Origin: Cryptomeria japonica
Taxonomy: Eukaryota; Streptophyta; Pinopsida; Cupressales; Cupressaceae
Direction of reading: 5' to 3'
Assembly: GCF_030272615.1 (NCBI RefSeq)
Contig: NC_081413.1
Span: 189,158,169 to 189,222,168 of the forward strand
Length of the DNA: 64,000 nucleotides
Every line of letters begins with the position of its first letter. The stretch's first letter is position 1. The position numbers and the translations under genes are program-made. This document shows, piece by piece, positions 1 through 10,500 of the stretch. The notes under the pieces are model-generated. The model had not been told where the DNA came from and made no database searches. It saw only the letters and a list, made by a program, of their open reading frames with translations.

Positions 1-1151
1 AAATGGAATACATAAAATTCCATAAAAAATGGGAGCTCCAATATTGGCCACACAGATTTGGTTACAGGGAACTCAAACTTGCTACAAAGGTAAGAATGAA
101 TGGAAGGAAAAGTTGATAATCCACAAATGTTTTCAGCTTAACTTCCATTTGCCTAACACAATACAAGCATATCATTTGATGTTCAAAAACATGCTTTCAC
201 TGAAACTTCTGAAAGATTGTTTTGTTTACCATTGTGTTTTATTGCAGGGTTTCAGGGATGACAATTTTCTGGGCTGTGGGTGCTCTGGGTGTGTATACAA
301 GGGGACTCTGCCTTCTGGCGAAGAAGTCACCGTGAAATGTATCACAAAAGACTGCACAAAAGGAAATGAAGAATTCATGGCAGAAATCTCCAGCCTTGGG
401 CGTCTGTAGCACCGCACCCTGGTACGCCTCAGGGGCTAGTGCAGAAAAAACAAGCTCCTCTTCATCGTCTATGACTACATGTCCAACGGAAGCCTTGACA
501 AAAATCTGTTCAGTTTGGAATTGAATCTTACATGGTCTCAGAGACACAAAATTCTCATAGATGTAGCAATCAGGCTCCTTTACTTACACGAGAAGTGGGA
601 AAAAAGAGTGGTGCATAGAGACATTAAGTCCAACAATATATTACTGGACCATGATCTGAATGGCTGAGTGGGGGACTTTGGGCTAGCAAGGTTATATGAT
701 CACAGTGAAGACCCCCAAACTACTCATGTGGTGGGCATGCTGGGGTTACATCGTTCCTGAGCTTATACATTCTGGTAAGGCTTCTCCTTTAACAGATGTG
801 TTTAGCTTTGGGGCTCTTATGCTGGAGGTTGCCTGCAGAAGGAAGCCCGTAGATGCCCAAGGTGTGATTTTGGTTCAGTGGGTTTGGGATTTATATGCAA
901 ATCAAAGATTACTGGATGTTGTTGATCAAAGGCTTGGGGGGTATTATGATAAGGGCGAGGCTAAGATTGTGCTTGTATTAGGGCTTGTGTGTTCAAACCC
1001 TGACCCACAAGAGAGGCCCAACATAAAATAGGTTTTGTAGATTCTTTGCGGTGAGGGTACTTTTCCTATGGATCTTCCTATGTCCTTAGCTATTAAGAAT
1101 TCTTACATTGACATTGCAAACTTGAATTTGTTTGTTGCTACGTCTGAATGA
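1..1151 (+). pseudogene. L-type lectin receptor kinase, kinase-exon pseudogene
   Basis: Decayed copy of the last (kinase) exon of the LecRK gene at 28643-34108. The exon starts after the acceptor TATTGCAG at about 247. The intron sequence just upstream resembles intron 2 of the intact gene, so this is a DNA-level duplication, not a retrocopy. Still readable are the Gly-rich loop (degraded to LGCGCSGCVYKG), HRDIKSNN, DFGLARLYD and the PELIHSG region. Premature stops lie at 407 (CAG to TAG), 455 (TGG to TAG), 664 (CGA to TGA), 1029 and 1038 (both CAG to TAG), with a one-base frameshift near 750. Compared with the intact gene, all five stops are C-to-T or G-to-A changes. The catalytic Asp and Lys remain, but no full kinase can be made. 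The lectin and transmembrane exons would lie left of the window, if they exist. Confidence 0.9.
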
Positions 1152-1881
1152 TGCTGTTGGCATTTTTTCATCCATTTGTTCTGCATTCGTCCACAGCAAA
1201 TGTCTATACTTCTTCAGTGTACAGTTGCAAACATAATTTATTTTTTAAGTCATTATAATGTATGACAACCAATGAAATTTAAAAAGTATTATGTAATGTA
1301 AATATTTTTTTAATCTAATGTCTTTGTGAGCTTCCATCTACAAACATCTTCTGAAGATTAGAAATATGTTTTTGTTGTCGAATCTAGCAGATCTTTCCAA
1401 GCTTTCGCTTACAAAGCTAGAAATTAAAATTTGATGGGTAAAAGTGAATAGTTCACTTTCGTCACAATGCTCATCGCATATCTAAATGGTTTGGAGTGCA
1501 TTAAATATCTATTATAATGTATAAAAAATAATGATGTTTTGGCACATTCGAGGGGTTGGATAGCTGTTTTCGATATATGATAGTTATCAAATCCATAATG
1601 TTTAATAGATTGAAGGTATCTATTGTTGTTTTCAAATGCCTATGTGTAACACATGTTTGTAGCTTGCATGCTAAGAAAATCAAATTACATTTGAGGCTGC
1701 ATAGGTTAGATCTAAGTATGAGTTATATTGATGTATATTTATGGGATTGTTAATTTTTCTTGGGTATGTCAAATATGATACAAATGATAAAGAGAGTAAA
1801 TCTTTGGAACCATGATTATGCCAATTGTTCATTAGATCTTTTTATAAACTTTATCTTTGTGTTTGTTTGTATGCTAGTTAT
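1152..1881. other. AT-rich intergenic sequence
   Basis: No ORF with recognisable protein similarity, no RNA gene and no clear repeat is visible here. It is probably 3' flank of the LecRK pseudogene. It ends at GTTAT (1877-1881), which recurs at 22193-22197 as the proposed target-site duplication of the C-rich element. Confidence 0.5.
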
Positions 1882-2709
1882 TGTCACGGGGCTAGACCGA
1901 CTTGCTGCCCAAACAAGCTTTTTCCTTCCAAAGGAAGTCCAACCTCATGTGGCACTGACAAACCTTACTCACAACCCCCATTGTAGACAAGTCCTTTCTT
2001 GCTCCCAGACTACGCCTTCCCTTTTTCAAGTGTCCACCACCTGACCACATTACCACACACCCCTGCAGAATAGAAGCGCATGCCAACCCTCTCACGAGTC
2101 TCCTTTATCCCGATGCTCGTAACACTCCCTTCAAGTCTCTGACTCTACTCTAGCATTGTTTTATCACACCGCCCTTGCACCCTCGATACAAGCTTACAGG
2201 TCTCCTCCATGCCTTGTCTCCTGAGTCCCCCATAAGACCCTGACTACTAACACTGACCCCATTTGGAACTCCTTAAGTCCTCTGGCTCCAACTTTGCACA
2301 CTCCCTGAGCATGCCCAGTACTCCCACAACATTGGTGCCCCATGTTGGCCTCCCTCGGCTCCTTAGAACCCTCAAGCACCAAACATACCTCATGGGACGA
2401 CTAGACTCCTTGAGCTAGCTTCATGTTCATCCATCCAAGCTCCAACTACATTGGGCCCCTGGCCTATGTCTACATGACTTCGCTGGAGAACCCTATTCCA
2501 TGTACATCCTGTGCACACTAACCAACTTCATGCAAACATCCAGTCTAAGCTCCTTGAACTCACATATCACCTTGTACTCCTACTTGGGCTCCAAGCTCTT
2601 TGCTCCATGATCCAACCCAATATCCTTGGTCGCTGAACTCTCCTTCAAATCGGTATTGCTCCCAAAACAACTCACCTATGGACCATGTCCTCTTTTCGGT
2701 CATGCAACT
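1882..2709. mobile_element. C-rich solo-LTR-like element, left half (split by element 1)
   Basis: A cytosine-rich block begins TGTCACGGGG directly after GTTAT (1877-1881). It continues on the other side of element 1 and ends CCCCTTGTA at 22192, followed by GTTAT. With element 1 and its TSD removed it is about 1.64 kb, starts TG and ends TA; the expected CA end could have decayed by C to T. It contains no ORF of interest. A solo LTR of an unidentified family is the simplest reading. It is not matched to any known family here. Confidence 0.45.
2705..2709. repeat. Target-site duplication CAACT, left copy (element 1)
   Basis: CAACT directly precedes the 5' LTR and recurs directly after the 3' LTR at 21371-21375. 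The exact 5-bp match at predicted LTR boundaries fixes element 1 as one complete insertion. Confidence 0.92.
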
Positions 2710-3148
2710 TGTAGACGTATAAAAATGACCATATTCCTAAATGAATATTTTATGTTCATTTCTCTATTTAATTAAATCCAATTTAATTAAATTATCCACA
2801 TTCCTCTATTTAATTAAATAAGTTACTCAATTTATTTAAATTAAATTCACTATACCCATTTAATGAATAAATCATTTTATTCAATTAAATCCCCCTAGCC
2901 ACTTTTAATTAAATTCAAATTTAATTAAATAGTTATCCTAAATTGAATAAATCAAATTTATTTAATTACAACCAAATTGAATGAAAATCAAATAATTCAA
3001 TTAAATCCTATTATCCTCCATCCACTTGCAAAATCCCAAAACCCTTTCTAAACCCTTCTAGAATCTTCTAATCACTTCTAATTAACCTAACCCTCCCCTA
3101 AAATTTGTCACATCCCTAAGCAAAGGGAGGTCACTTCTCAAATGGCCC

Positions 3149-3252
3149 AAAGTCTTGGATAACCATTGAAGGTTTTCAACCTTCAACCACCAAAACCCCC
3201 AAAGTCTTGGATAACCATTGAAGGTTTTCAACCTTCAACCACCAAAACCCCC
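3149..3252 (+). repeat. 52-bp tandem duplication inside the 5' LTR only
   Basis: Two identical 52-bp units (3149-3200, 3201-3252), each carrying the TTGAAGGTT hairpin. The 3' LTR has one unit. LTR pairs are identical at insertion, so the change happened afterwards in one LTR. Confidence 0.9.
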
Positions 3253-3690
3253 AAAGTCTTTGAAAACCATTGAAGGCTTCCAACCTTCAACCACTTAATC
3301 CCCAAAGTCTCCAATAACCATTAATGGTTATTTCAAACCCTCCCACATGGTTAAAACATTTGTTTTGACTCAACCTCTACCCAACCCAAGGGTCTCATCA
3401 GGCCATTAATGCATTGACCAGGATTATCTCTTAATCATTTGCACAAAGGTTTATCCTTAGATTAAATCTTAATCCATTGGGTAAACTTAACTTAGACTTG
3501 ACCCTTAGCCTTTAGATAACCATGAGGTCTTCTCAGGCCTTTAATGCCTCCAACCTCTTCTTTCAACCCAATCCTGTGTGGACACTTGTCACCATTTCAT
3601 TGGTGCCAATTATGCACATGGATCCCCAACTTTCAAACTTGGCCCTTGATTAAACCTTTCAATCCTGACCATCCATTGCCCTGTTTGTGC

Positions 3691-3698
3691 TATAAATA
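3691..3698 (+). promoter_or_regulatory. TATA box of the element 1 LTR promoter
   Basis: TATAAATA in the context GTGCTATAAATAGAGCCC, repeated in the 3' LTR at 20831. A similar CTATAAATAGAGC occurs in the LTRs of element 2 (about 50944 and 61879). It probably drives sense transcription. Confidence 0.75.
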
Positions 3699-4234
3699 GA
3701 GCCCTCATTCCTCCATTCTTAACAATCATCTTTCAAATTTGAAGCATCACACTTATGCTCAAATTCTTTCAAAGCTCTCATTTCATATATGCTCCCCATT
3801 TAGCCTCTTTTAGAATAGAAATTAGACTAAATATGCATGCTAGAGTACTTTATTTATCATTTTAGCTCAATCATAGACTAAATATAGTATGCTAGGATAG
3901 TATTCATACTAACCTCGTCATCTTATCATCTAGTTTATTGCATTTTAGTATCATACATAGCTTAACATCCATCTCATACTAGAATCAATTAAAAGCATCT
4001 CTCGTTCTCATATTTGCCATCCCCAAACCATTTTGCTCAGTAATTTGAGAGCAAAAACATTGGTTTGAGGGACATTGTGAGATAGAGAACCATGGGACCC
4101 TCCTTGGGAAGCTGAGTAACACTGCGTTACTCCATAGCTTGCATCAAGAAGTCCTGTGTGTGTGTGTGGACTAGTTATTTTAACATATTTTCACATATTA
4201 AGTTTTATTGACCCACTTTTTCCGCATACATTTC

Positions 4235-4253
4235 TGGCGCCCACCGTGGGGCC
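4235..4253 (+). other. Primer-binding site of element 1
   Basis: TGGCGCCCACCGTGGGGCC starts four bases after the LTR end. It begins TGG, as expected for complementarity to a tRNA 3' CCA. Similar sites in Tat/Ogre elements are usually assigned to tRNA-Arg; that assignment is from memory and was not checked here. Confidence 0.8.
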
Positions 4254-4318
4254 CGAACCCACGTAACACATCATTTTTTGAATTTGATGACTTTTGCAGG
4301 TACGCGGGAAACCAGAAT

Positions 4319-4740
4319 TAGCGCGTCGAAAAGACATTTTAGCGCATCCGCCAAACAGTTTAGCGCTTCTAGCCTACTGTTTAGCGCGTGTACTCTCTGT
4401 CTTAGCGCGTAAACACGGTTCCTCAGCGCATGACACTATTTGACAAATTTTCCTGTAGGTGTCGACGCCGGCGAAACACAGATTAGCGCATTGACCTAAC
4501 AGATTAGCGCATCCACCGAACCTTTTAGCGCTTTCCATACATATTCTAGCGCGTTGAAACCAACAGTTAGCGCATAAGATTCAAATTTTTCTTGCATAAC
4601 AGACCGCGGGAAAACCAAACCACAGATCAGCGCGTCTGACCCACAGAGTAGCGCATCCGGGAAACAGAATAGCGCACAGAAAAGAAACTGTAGCGCATCC
4701 GAAGAGTATTGTAGCGCGTACAGTTTGTTCTGTAGCGCAT
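4319..4740 (+). repeat. Octamer array A: TAGCGC[GA]T at 21-bp spacing
   Basis: Seventeen copies of TAGCGCGT, TAGCGCAT or close variants start at 4319, 4340, 4361, 4382, 4403, 4424, then 4484, 4505, 4526, 4547, 4568, then 4628, 4649, 4670, 4691, 4712, 4733. Spacing is exactly 21 bp within three groups, and the groups are exactly 60 bp apart. Each group follows a similar pyrimidine-rich lead-in (TTTTGCAGG, TTCCTGTAGG, TTCTTGCATAA). The sequence between octamers is not conserved. The array lies in the untranslated leader between the LTR promoter and gag. Confidence 0.95.
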
Positions 4741-5941
4741 CATAAACACCACAATTTTTTTTTTTTGTAACCGAATTCAAAAATTTAGACTTGTGGAAGT
4801 CCCCCGAAACAAACTAACAGCCTTCTCGTTCTGTCTATTTGCAGGATTTTTAACAAGTTTCTTGCAGGTAAAGCGAGGAAGTTTGCTTTTAAAGCAAAAC
4901 GTTTTTCTTTTGTTGACCCCCGAAAATCGTATTTGCTTTGTTGACGATCTATTTTTCATAAATTAGATAATTATTGCTATGAAGGATTAAAAAGAACATC
5001 ATGCTTGTTGGAGCAACATCTCCAAATAGAAGTTAGCAAATTATTGTCTTGAGGGTTAAAAAGAACAAACTTATTTGCCTCGTCTCGAAAGTGGAAGGTA
5101 TATGCTCTCCCCTTAACTGGGTGACCAAAAGGCCAAACCACTCTTATGCTTTCTGTACTTCAAGCAATAAATCCTTTAGCAGGCCTGCCTTCCCGAGGAG
5201 TTGCAATCAACTCTTAAAGCCGTTTATGGCCGGTGTGAAGGGAACGACCTAAGTGGGGAACGACTTTGACGCCAAAAATTCCAATCCACTATAATCAAAT
5301 GTGGAAAGTGACGAAAGTCCTTTTCAACGGTTGCACGCAGTGATTAGCCTTCCCCCAGTATCCTCGAGATACGTAAAGCCTTTGTTCTAAAGGTTGGGAA
5401 GCCTCCTGAGGGAGTTTATCACTGACGGCCGAACGAGAAGCCTGATTAAGAACCTTAGCATTAGAAACTTTGAGCTGAGTCAGTATCCAAACATTTGTAA
5501 CATCATAGTGCAAGGGTGGGGAAGAATCCGCCCCCAAGATTACTCACCATATATCTCCCAAGATAACTACTCAACTGTGAAGCAATTCACTTTGGGTTAA
5601 CTTCTGGCAAAAGGCAAAAAAACGGGCGCCCTCTAGGGGGTGACACGGCTGTTTGAGCTGACAGAGTATCGAGACTAGTGGGCTATGATGTTACTTATGA
5701 CCCTTGAATAAAGAGTCTTTCTGAAGTGTTTTATTTTGTATCCAACCTGTTAGAACATTGGGGATTTGAACACATCCTCGATAGAACATACACTTTCTGT
5801 TAGATCAGGCGAAATGATTGTACTTTGTGTGCCGTGCTTGCATTTTGTATTTCAAAAAATCATCCATCATACTTAAAATTTCTCTCAACAAAAAAATCAA
5901 AATCCTCACACAAACAACCAAAAGAAAAAATCAGGGTAGTT
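4741..5941 (+). other. Untranslated leader between octamer arrays A and B
   Basis: No credible ORF. Acceptor-like TTTGCAGG (about 4840) and TTCTTGCAGG (about 4860) raise the possibility that the genomic RNA leader is spliced, but no donor could be assigned. The segment 5050-5700 is less AT-rich and shows no recognisable structure. Confidence 0.5.
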
Positions 5942-6587
5942 TAGCGCGTGAGAACAACATCTTAGCGCATATAACAGATCTTTTAGCGCATCCAAAACAA
6001 AAAATAGCGCGTACAACAAAAACAGTAGCGTTTCAACTGCAAAGCAAAATAGAGAATAAACCTTTAGCGCGTGCAAAATAGATTCTAGCGCGTCTCAGGA
6101 AAACATTAGCGCGTAGAACGCCCATTTTAGCGCATTAACCAAAATAGATAGCGCGCAGGAGGCACAGTGTAGCGCGTTGTTTTCCAAACAAACTTCACAG
6201 CAAAATTCAAATAGCCTATCTTAGCGTGTGAAACAAACAGGTTAGCGCGTAGAAAGCCCATTTTAGCGCATTAACCAAAACAGATAGCGCGTAGGAGGCA
6301 CAGTGTAGCGCGTTGTTTTCCAAACAAACTTCACAGCAAAATTCAAACAGCCTATCTTAGCGTGTGAAACAAACAGGTTAGTGTGTAGAACGCCCATTTT
6401 AGCGCATTGGCCTAAATAGTTAGCGCTTCTGAAGCCCAGTCTAGCGCGTACATCTTTCACAGTCAAGAACAAAAATTTTCCAGAATCTGTACTTTAGCGC
6501 GTAACCGGGGGCAGACTAGCGCGTGTGAGAAACATTTTAGCGCAGCAGGAAAATTAGATAGCGCATCAAACCTCTGCTTTAGCATTT
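5942..6587 (+). repeat. Octamer array B: TAGCGC[GA]T at 21-bp spacing
   Basis: About 26 octamers in the same orientation as array A, starting at 5942 and ending with a weak copy at 6580. Spacing is 21 bp almost throughout, broken by gaps of 39 bp (6026-6065), 52 bp (6170-6222 and 6306-6358) and 53 bp (6442-6495), and one 22-bp step. A 136-bp unit is duplicated inside it (octamers 6107-6170 match 6243-6306). The array lies about 0.9 kb upstream of the gag start. Confidence 0.93.
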
Positions 6588-6733
6588 AAGAAAAGATAGA
6601 AAAACAGAGAGTTGAAAAACCAAAAATTTAGAAAAGTTAGAAAATATTTTGAAAACAGTTTTTCATCAAAACACATCTTTTATCAAACCAGAGTGACAAA
6701 AACAAATCAGTAAAACTATTTCTCAAGTCAAAT

Positions 6734-7021
6734 TTGTGTCAAACAAAGTTGTCAGAATCCGAAAACGAATCAAGCAATAGAGGACGTCTTTCCTATCATA
6801 ATCCGGAACATTTTTATCATCAGTATCAATCAAATCCTTTACCATCTTACGGATTTTTATCTCACAAACACTTGTCTAAAAATTTTCAAATTGTCAAAAT
6901 CCAGTTTCCAGATCGGGAAACTTCTTATCCATATCATTTGACACACTTTATCGTGAAGGGATATCTAAACCTTCATTCTGATAAAGTAAACTTTGAAATT
7001 TTCAAAACAAGAATCAACTAA
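6734..7021 (+). CDS. Pre-gag ORF a, unknown function
   Basis: A 95-codon ORF in the leader, after array B. It is polar, rich in Ser, His, Tyr and Asn, and has no recognised domain, signal peptide or membrane segment. With the ORF at 7060 it may be the remnant of the extra ORF that some Tat/Ogre elements carry upstream of gag. The two lie in different frames, so if they were once one gene it is broken. It could also be chance. Confidence 0.3.
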   Translation: MCQTKLSESENESSNRGRLSYHNPEHFYHQYQSNPLPSYGFLSHKHLSKNFQIVKIQFPDRETSYPYHLTHFIVKGYLNLHSDKVNFEIFKTRIN

Positions 7022-7059
7022 ATCCAAACAAATCAAAGGAAATCATTGATCACTCATGC

Positions 7060-7446
7060 ATGACTAATTCCCTTATTCTGAGAAGAAAGAACCTCTATCG
7101 TAACATCACGTTGAAGAAACAACAACCTAGCTTTTCCAAATTCATCAAGCGAAACAAGTTTTTATACATCAATCGTCAACTCTTCAAATCTCATCGGGTA
7201 TTTCTTCATCACGTCAAACGTTATATTCAAAACAAATCCAGCGAATTTGACAAAGAACCCCTGAAAACAAGAGCATACTGTCAAAAGTATGCTTTTAATC
7301 AAAAGATAAACAAAGGTGGGAAAATCAACCCCGCATTCTTACCCGACGAGTGCATCACATATAACACATCTCGATCAGAACCACCAACGCCAGAGCAAAA
7401 CAGCAACGAGGACTTTGTTCCTTTCATCACTGAAAGTTTCTATTGA
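7060..7446 (+). CDS. Pre-gag ORF b, unknown function
   Basis: A 128-codon ORF ending 58 bp before gag. The N-terminal half is strongly basic (RRKNLYRN, FIKRNKF, HHVKRYIQNK). The C-terminal part is Pro/Glu/Asn-rich (SRSEPPTPEQNSNEDF). No domain is recognised. Position fits the unexplained first ORF of Tat/Ogre-type elements, and the basic head would suit nucleic-acid binding; both are inferences. Element 2 has lost this region, so it cannot be compared. Confidence 0.4.
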   Translation: MTNSLILRRKNLYRNITLKKQQPSFSKFIKRNKFLYINRQLFKSHRVFLHHVKRYIQNKSSEFDKEPLKTRAYCQKYAFNQKINKGGKINPAFLPDECITYNTSRSEPPTPEQNSNEDFVPFITESFY

Positions 7447-7504
7447 AATGCCTATCACTCGCTCTCAACGAAACAAACAAAGCGAGACACCCACATAATC
7501 AAGT

Positions 7505-10500
7505 ATGAATCGTAGATTATCAAATCCTTTTGAAGTTCCATCATCAGACGATCCTGAAATTACTGACGCAATTCTTCAGGAATGTCAAGAAAATCCTTCA
7601 TTCCAAAAACTCATCGAAAAACTCATGGAAAATGACAAAGAAAAATATCTACTCATGCTTACAAGCAAAGGTGTCAAACTTCCTGAAGATTTCGACGCAA
7701 ACGTCTTTCAAATAGGATCTCAACAATATACATATCAAGAACAACAAAGGGAAGAAGAAACTCGCATACCTGAACAACATATTCCAGAACAACACATACC
7801 AAAAATGCGAGTACCTGCTTTTGAAACCCCAGAACAACACATACCATTTACTACACCTTTTCAGTTAAGAACAAATACGAGGGAAGAACTCTTCCCTCGA
7901 CAAGATAATGCGCCCTTGGTTGCTCTTACTCAAAAAATGCAAATGTTGCAAAGACAAATACACGATATGCAACAAGGGACAACAGTGCGGTATTCTATAA
8001 ATGAAATTTGCCCTTATCCATTTGACAGAAGCTTAAACATGATACCTTTTCCTCCAAACTCAGACATTCCCAAATTTGATAAATATGATGGGAAAGGTGA
8101 TCCTCGAGATCATGTTCGAGAATTTTGTACTATGAGTCTGGAATTTGCTCATAATGACACTTATCTAATGAGGTTGTTCCCAAGAAGCCTGGGAGGACAA
8201 ACAATGGAATGGTTATCCAAGATTACACCACCTGTCAGATCATTTGACGAATTGGTTAACAAATTCATCACCCATTATTCTTACAACATCCAACATGCCA
8301 TAACCATGCTAGATATTTGCAACACCAAACAAAAGAACAATGAAACATTCATGTTATTCCTTCAACGTTGGCGACGCATGGTATCAAGATATCCTCGAGA
8401 TATTCCTGAAAAAGAGAAAATGGAAATCTTCATTGATAACTTGAATAGTGAGATGAGTTACAGACTCAAACTTCAATGCATACCATCTTTTGACAAATTG
8501 ATCGAAAATGGCATCCAAGTGGAGGAAGCTTGTGTCAAAAAGGGAACACTCAAGTTCTACAAAGAAGGGACGAACTCATCAAACTACAATAACCAAAACA
8601 ACACTAATTTGGACAAAACTCGATTTTGGACTCGAAACAAAAACGAAGGCAACAATGAATCATATGATCCCAAATCTAAACAGCCAGTGCTTGCCTTATC
8701 AGGAAATACTCAAAATACGAAAAATCCTAAAAATGCTACTCCCAGTGCCAACACATATGCACCAAACAATGCTCAAGGACAACTCAATACCAACAACGCC
8801 AACGATAATCCGAACAAAAACCTGAATCCTGGGCCTAACAACAATTCACGTAACAACACCAACAATTTCCATAAACGTATCTTCACACCATCGGGCCAAT
8901 CATTAGAGTCCGCATTCAGAGAACTGTTGGCAAACAAGGTTCTTTCTTTACCTCCAATCAACAATTATGAACCCCCAATCAAACCACCTTGGTGGAATGA
9001 TTCACACTATTGTGATTTTCATCGCAACAAAGGTCATAGAACAAACGAGTGCATGAGATTGAAACACATAATCCAAGACATGATTGATCGAGGTGACTTA
9101 ACGGTGGATGGTCTTAAAACAAACAATGATCACGAAGCCTTCAAAGATCCTCTTCCAAATTACAACAAAGATGGAGCATCAACTTCAAATGATACACGCG
9201 GAGCTCGTATTAATCACATCTACAACAACACAATCAATCACATATCAGCCGAAGACCATCAAGTCAATGTTATAACCATTCGAGATAAACGTGATCATGA
9301 ATCTGTCAATGTAACAACCCGGACTCAGAAATATGTCTTGAAGGGACACACTGCACTTCCAATCACCACACCAAAAATCCAATACGACTTAGTTAATCAA
9401 CTACGCAAAACTCCGGCTCAGATATCTATCCTGGAATTGTTGAAACTATCTCCAAGACACAAAGACATATTGGAGCAAGCGCTATTAGAAACAAATGTAC
9501 CTCAAAATCTGGATACAGACAGATTCCAAGCTATGGTTGCCCACATGACAGAATCTCATAACCTCACCTTCTCAGAGCATGATAATACTTCATTGAGTCA
9601 TCCGCATAATACTCCCCTCCATATTGAAGTCATTGTTTGCAAACACCGAGTCAAGAGAGTCCTAATAGATGGAGGAGCCGGCCTTAATATTTGTACTTTA
9701 AAGCTTATCCGTGCATTAGGCTTCTCAGAAGAATCTATTGATCCTTGCAAAAAGATTACCATAAAAGCATATGATGATGAGGAACGGTCCTCTAAAGGCA
9801 CCGTCATATTACCTATTCAAGTGGGCCCAGTACAAAAGGATACTATTTGTCAAGTCTTAGATATCGATCTAACCTACAATATTTTATTAGGCCGACCCTG
9901 GATACATGAAATGCAAGCAGTACCTTCCACATATCACCAGTGTGTCAAGTTTCCTTATGATGGACAGGAAATTTCCATATCAGCTGATCACAATCCATTT
10001 CAACATTGCAATGCGATGGGGGCCGCCCAAGATAGTTTGGTTCCTTATAACAGAGAAAAGCAGCGGTCTTCAACATCTGATCCACCAACAGCAAAATCCA
10101 ACTCCTTATGGGGAGACTTCAAACAGAAAATGCAAATCAAAGACCAAGGCATGGGCGAATACTCTATGGAGCCTTTATGTTTGACCAGATTGCCAACATC
10201 ACCTAGATCGCATGGTTTACCTACTATATCAACACATCTGGCAACTCAGCCCATAACTAAATTTGATGGTACTTTCATCCAATTGGGGACTCTAGCACAT
10301 GAATCAGAAGATAAGGATGTTCTTAACTGGCTATACAAAGATGAAGAAGAAGCTAATAGAGCGGCCGCTCTAGACATTGTTCTACCAACACACCTATATG
10401 GAAAAGGCTACTTGATCATGAAACAAATGGGATATGGCGGCAAAGGACCTATTGGGAAACGCCAAGAAGGAGTTACGGAACCTATAGATCTTCCTTCACA

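Larger units (their letters stand above)
2710..4230 (+). repeat. 5' LTR of element 1
   Basis: Begins TGTAGACGTATAAAAATGACC and ends CCGCATACA; 1521 bp against 1469 bp for the 3' copy. The 52-bp difference is a tandem duplication at 3149-3252. The first part is AT-rich with many TTAATTAAAT runs. A middle zone holds short perfect palindromes such as TTGAAGGTT-TTC-AACCTTCAA and AACCATTAATGGTT. A TATA box (TATAAATA, 3691-3698) marks the promoter and a GT run lies near the 3' end. Confidence 0.95.

Noticed and set aside
4496-4780. Minus-strand ORF with DAL repeats
   Set aside because: It is the complement of octamer array A; the repeats come from the 21-bp spacing and there is no other gene signal.
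4319-6587. CRISPR-like array
   Set aside because: The repeat is only 8 bp with 13-bp gaps, in a plant retrotransposon leader, with no cas genes.
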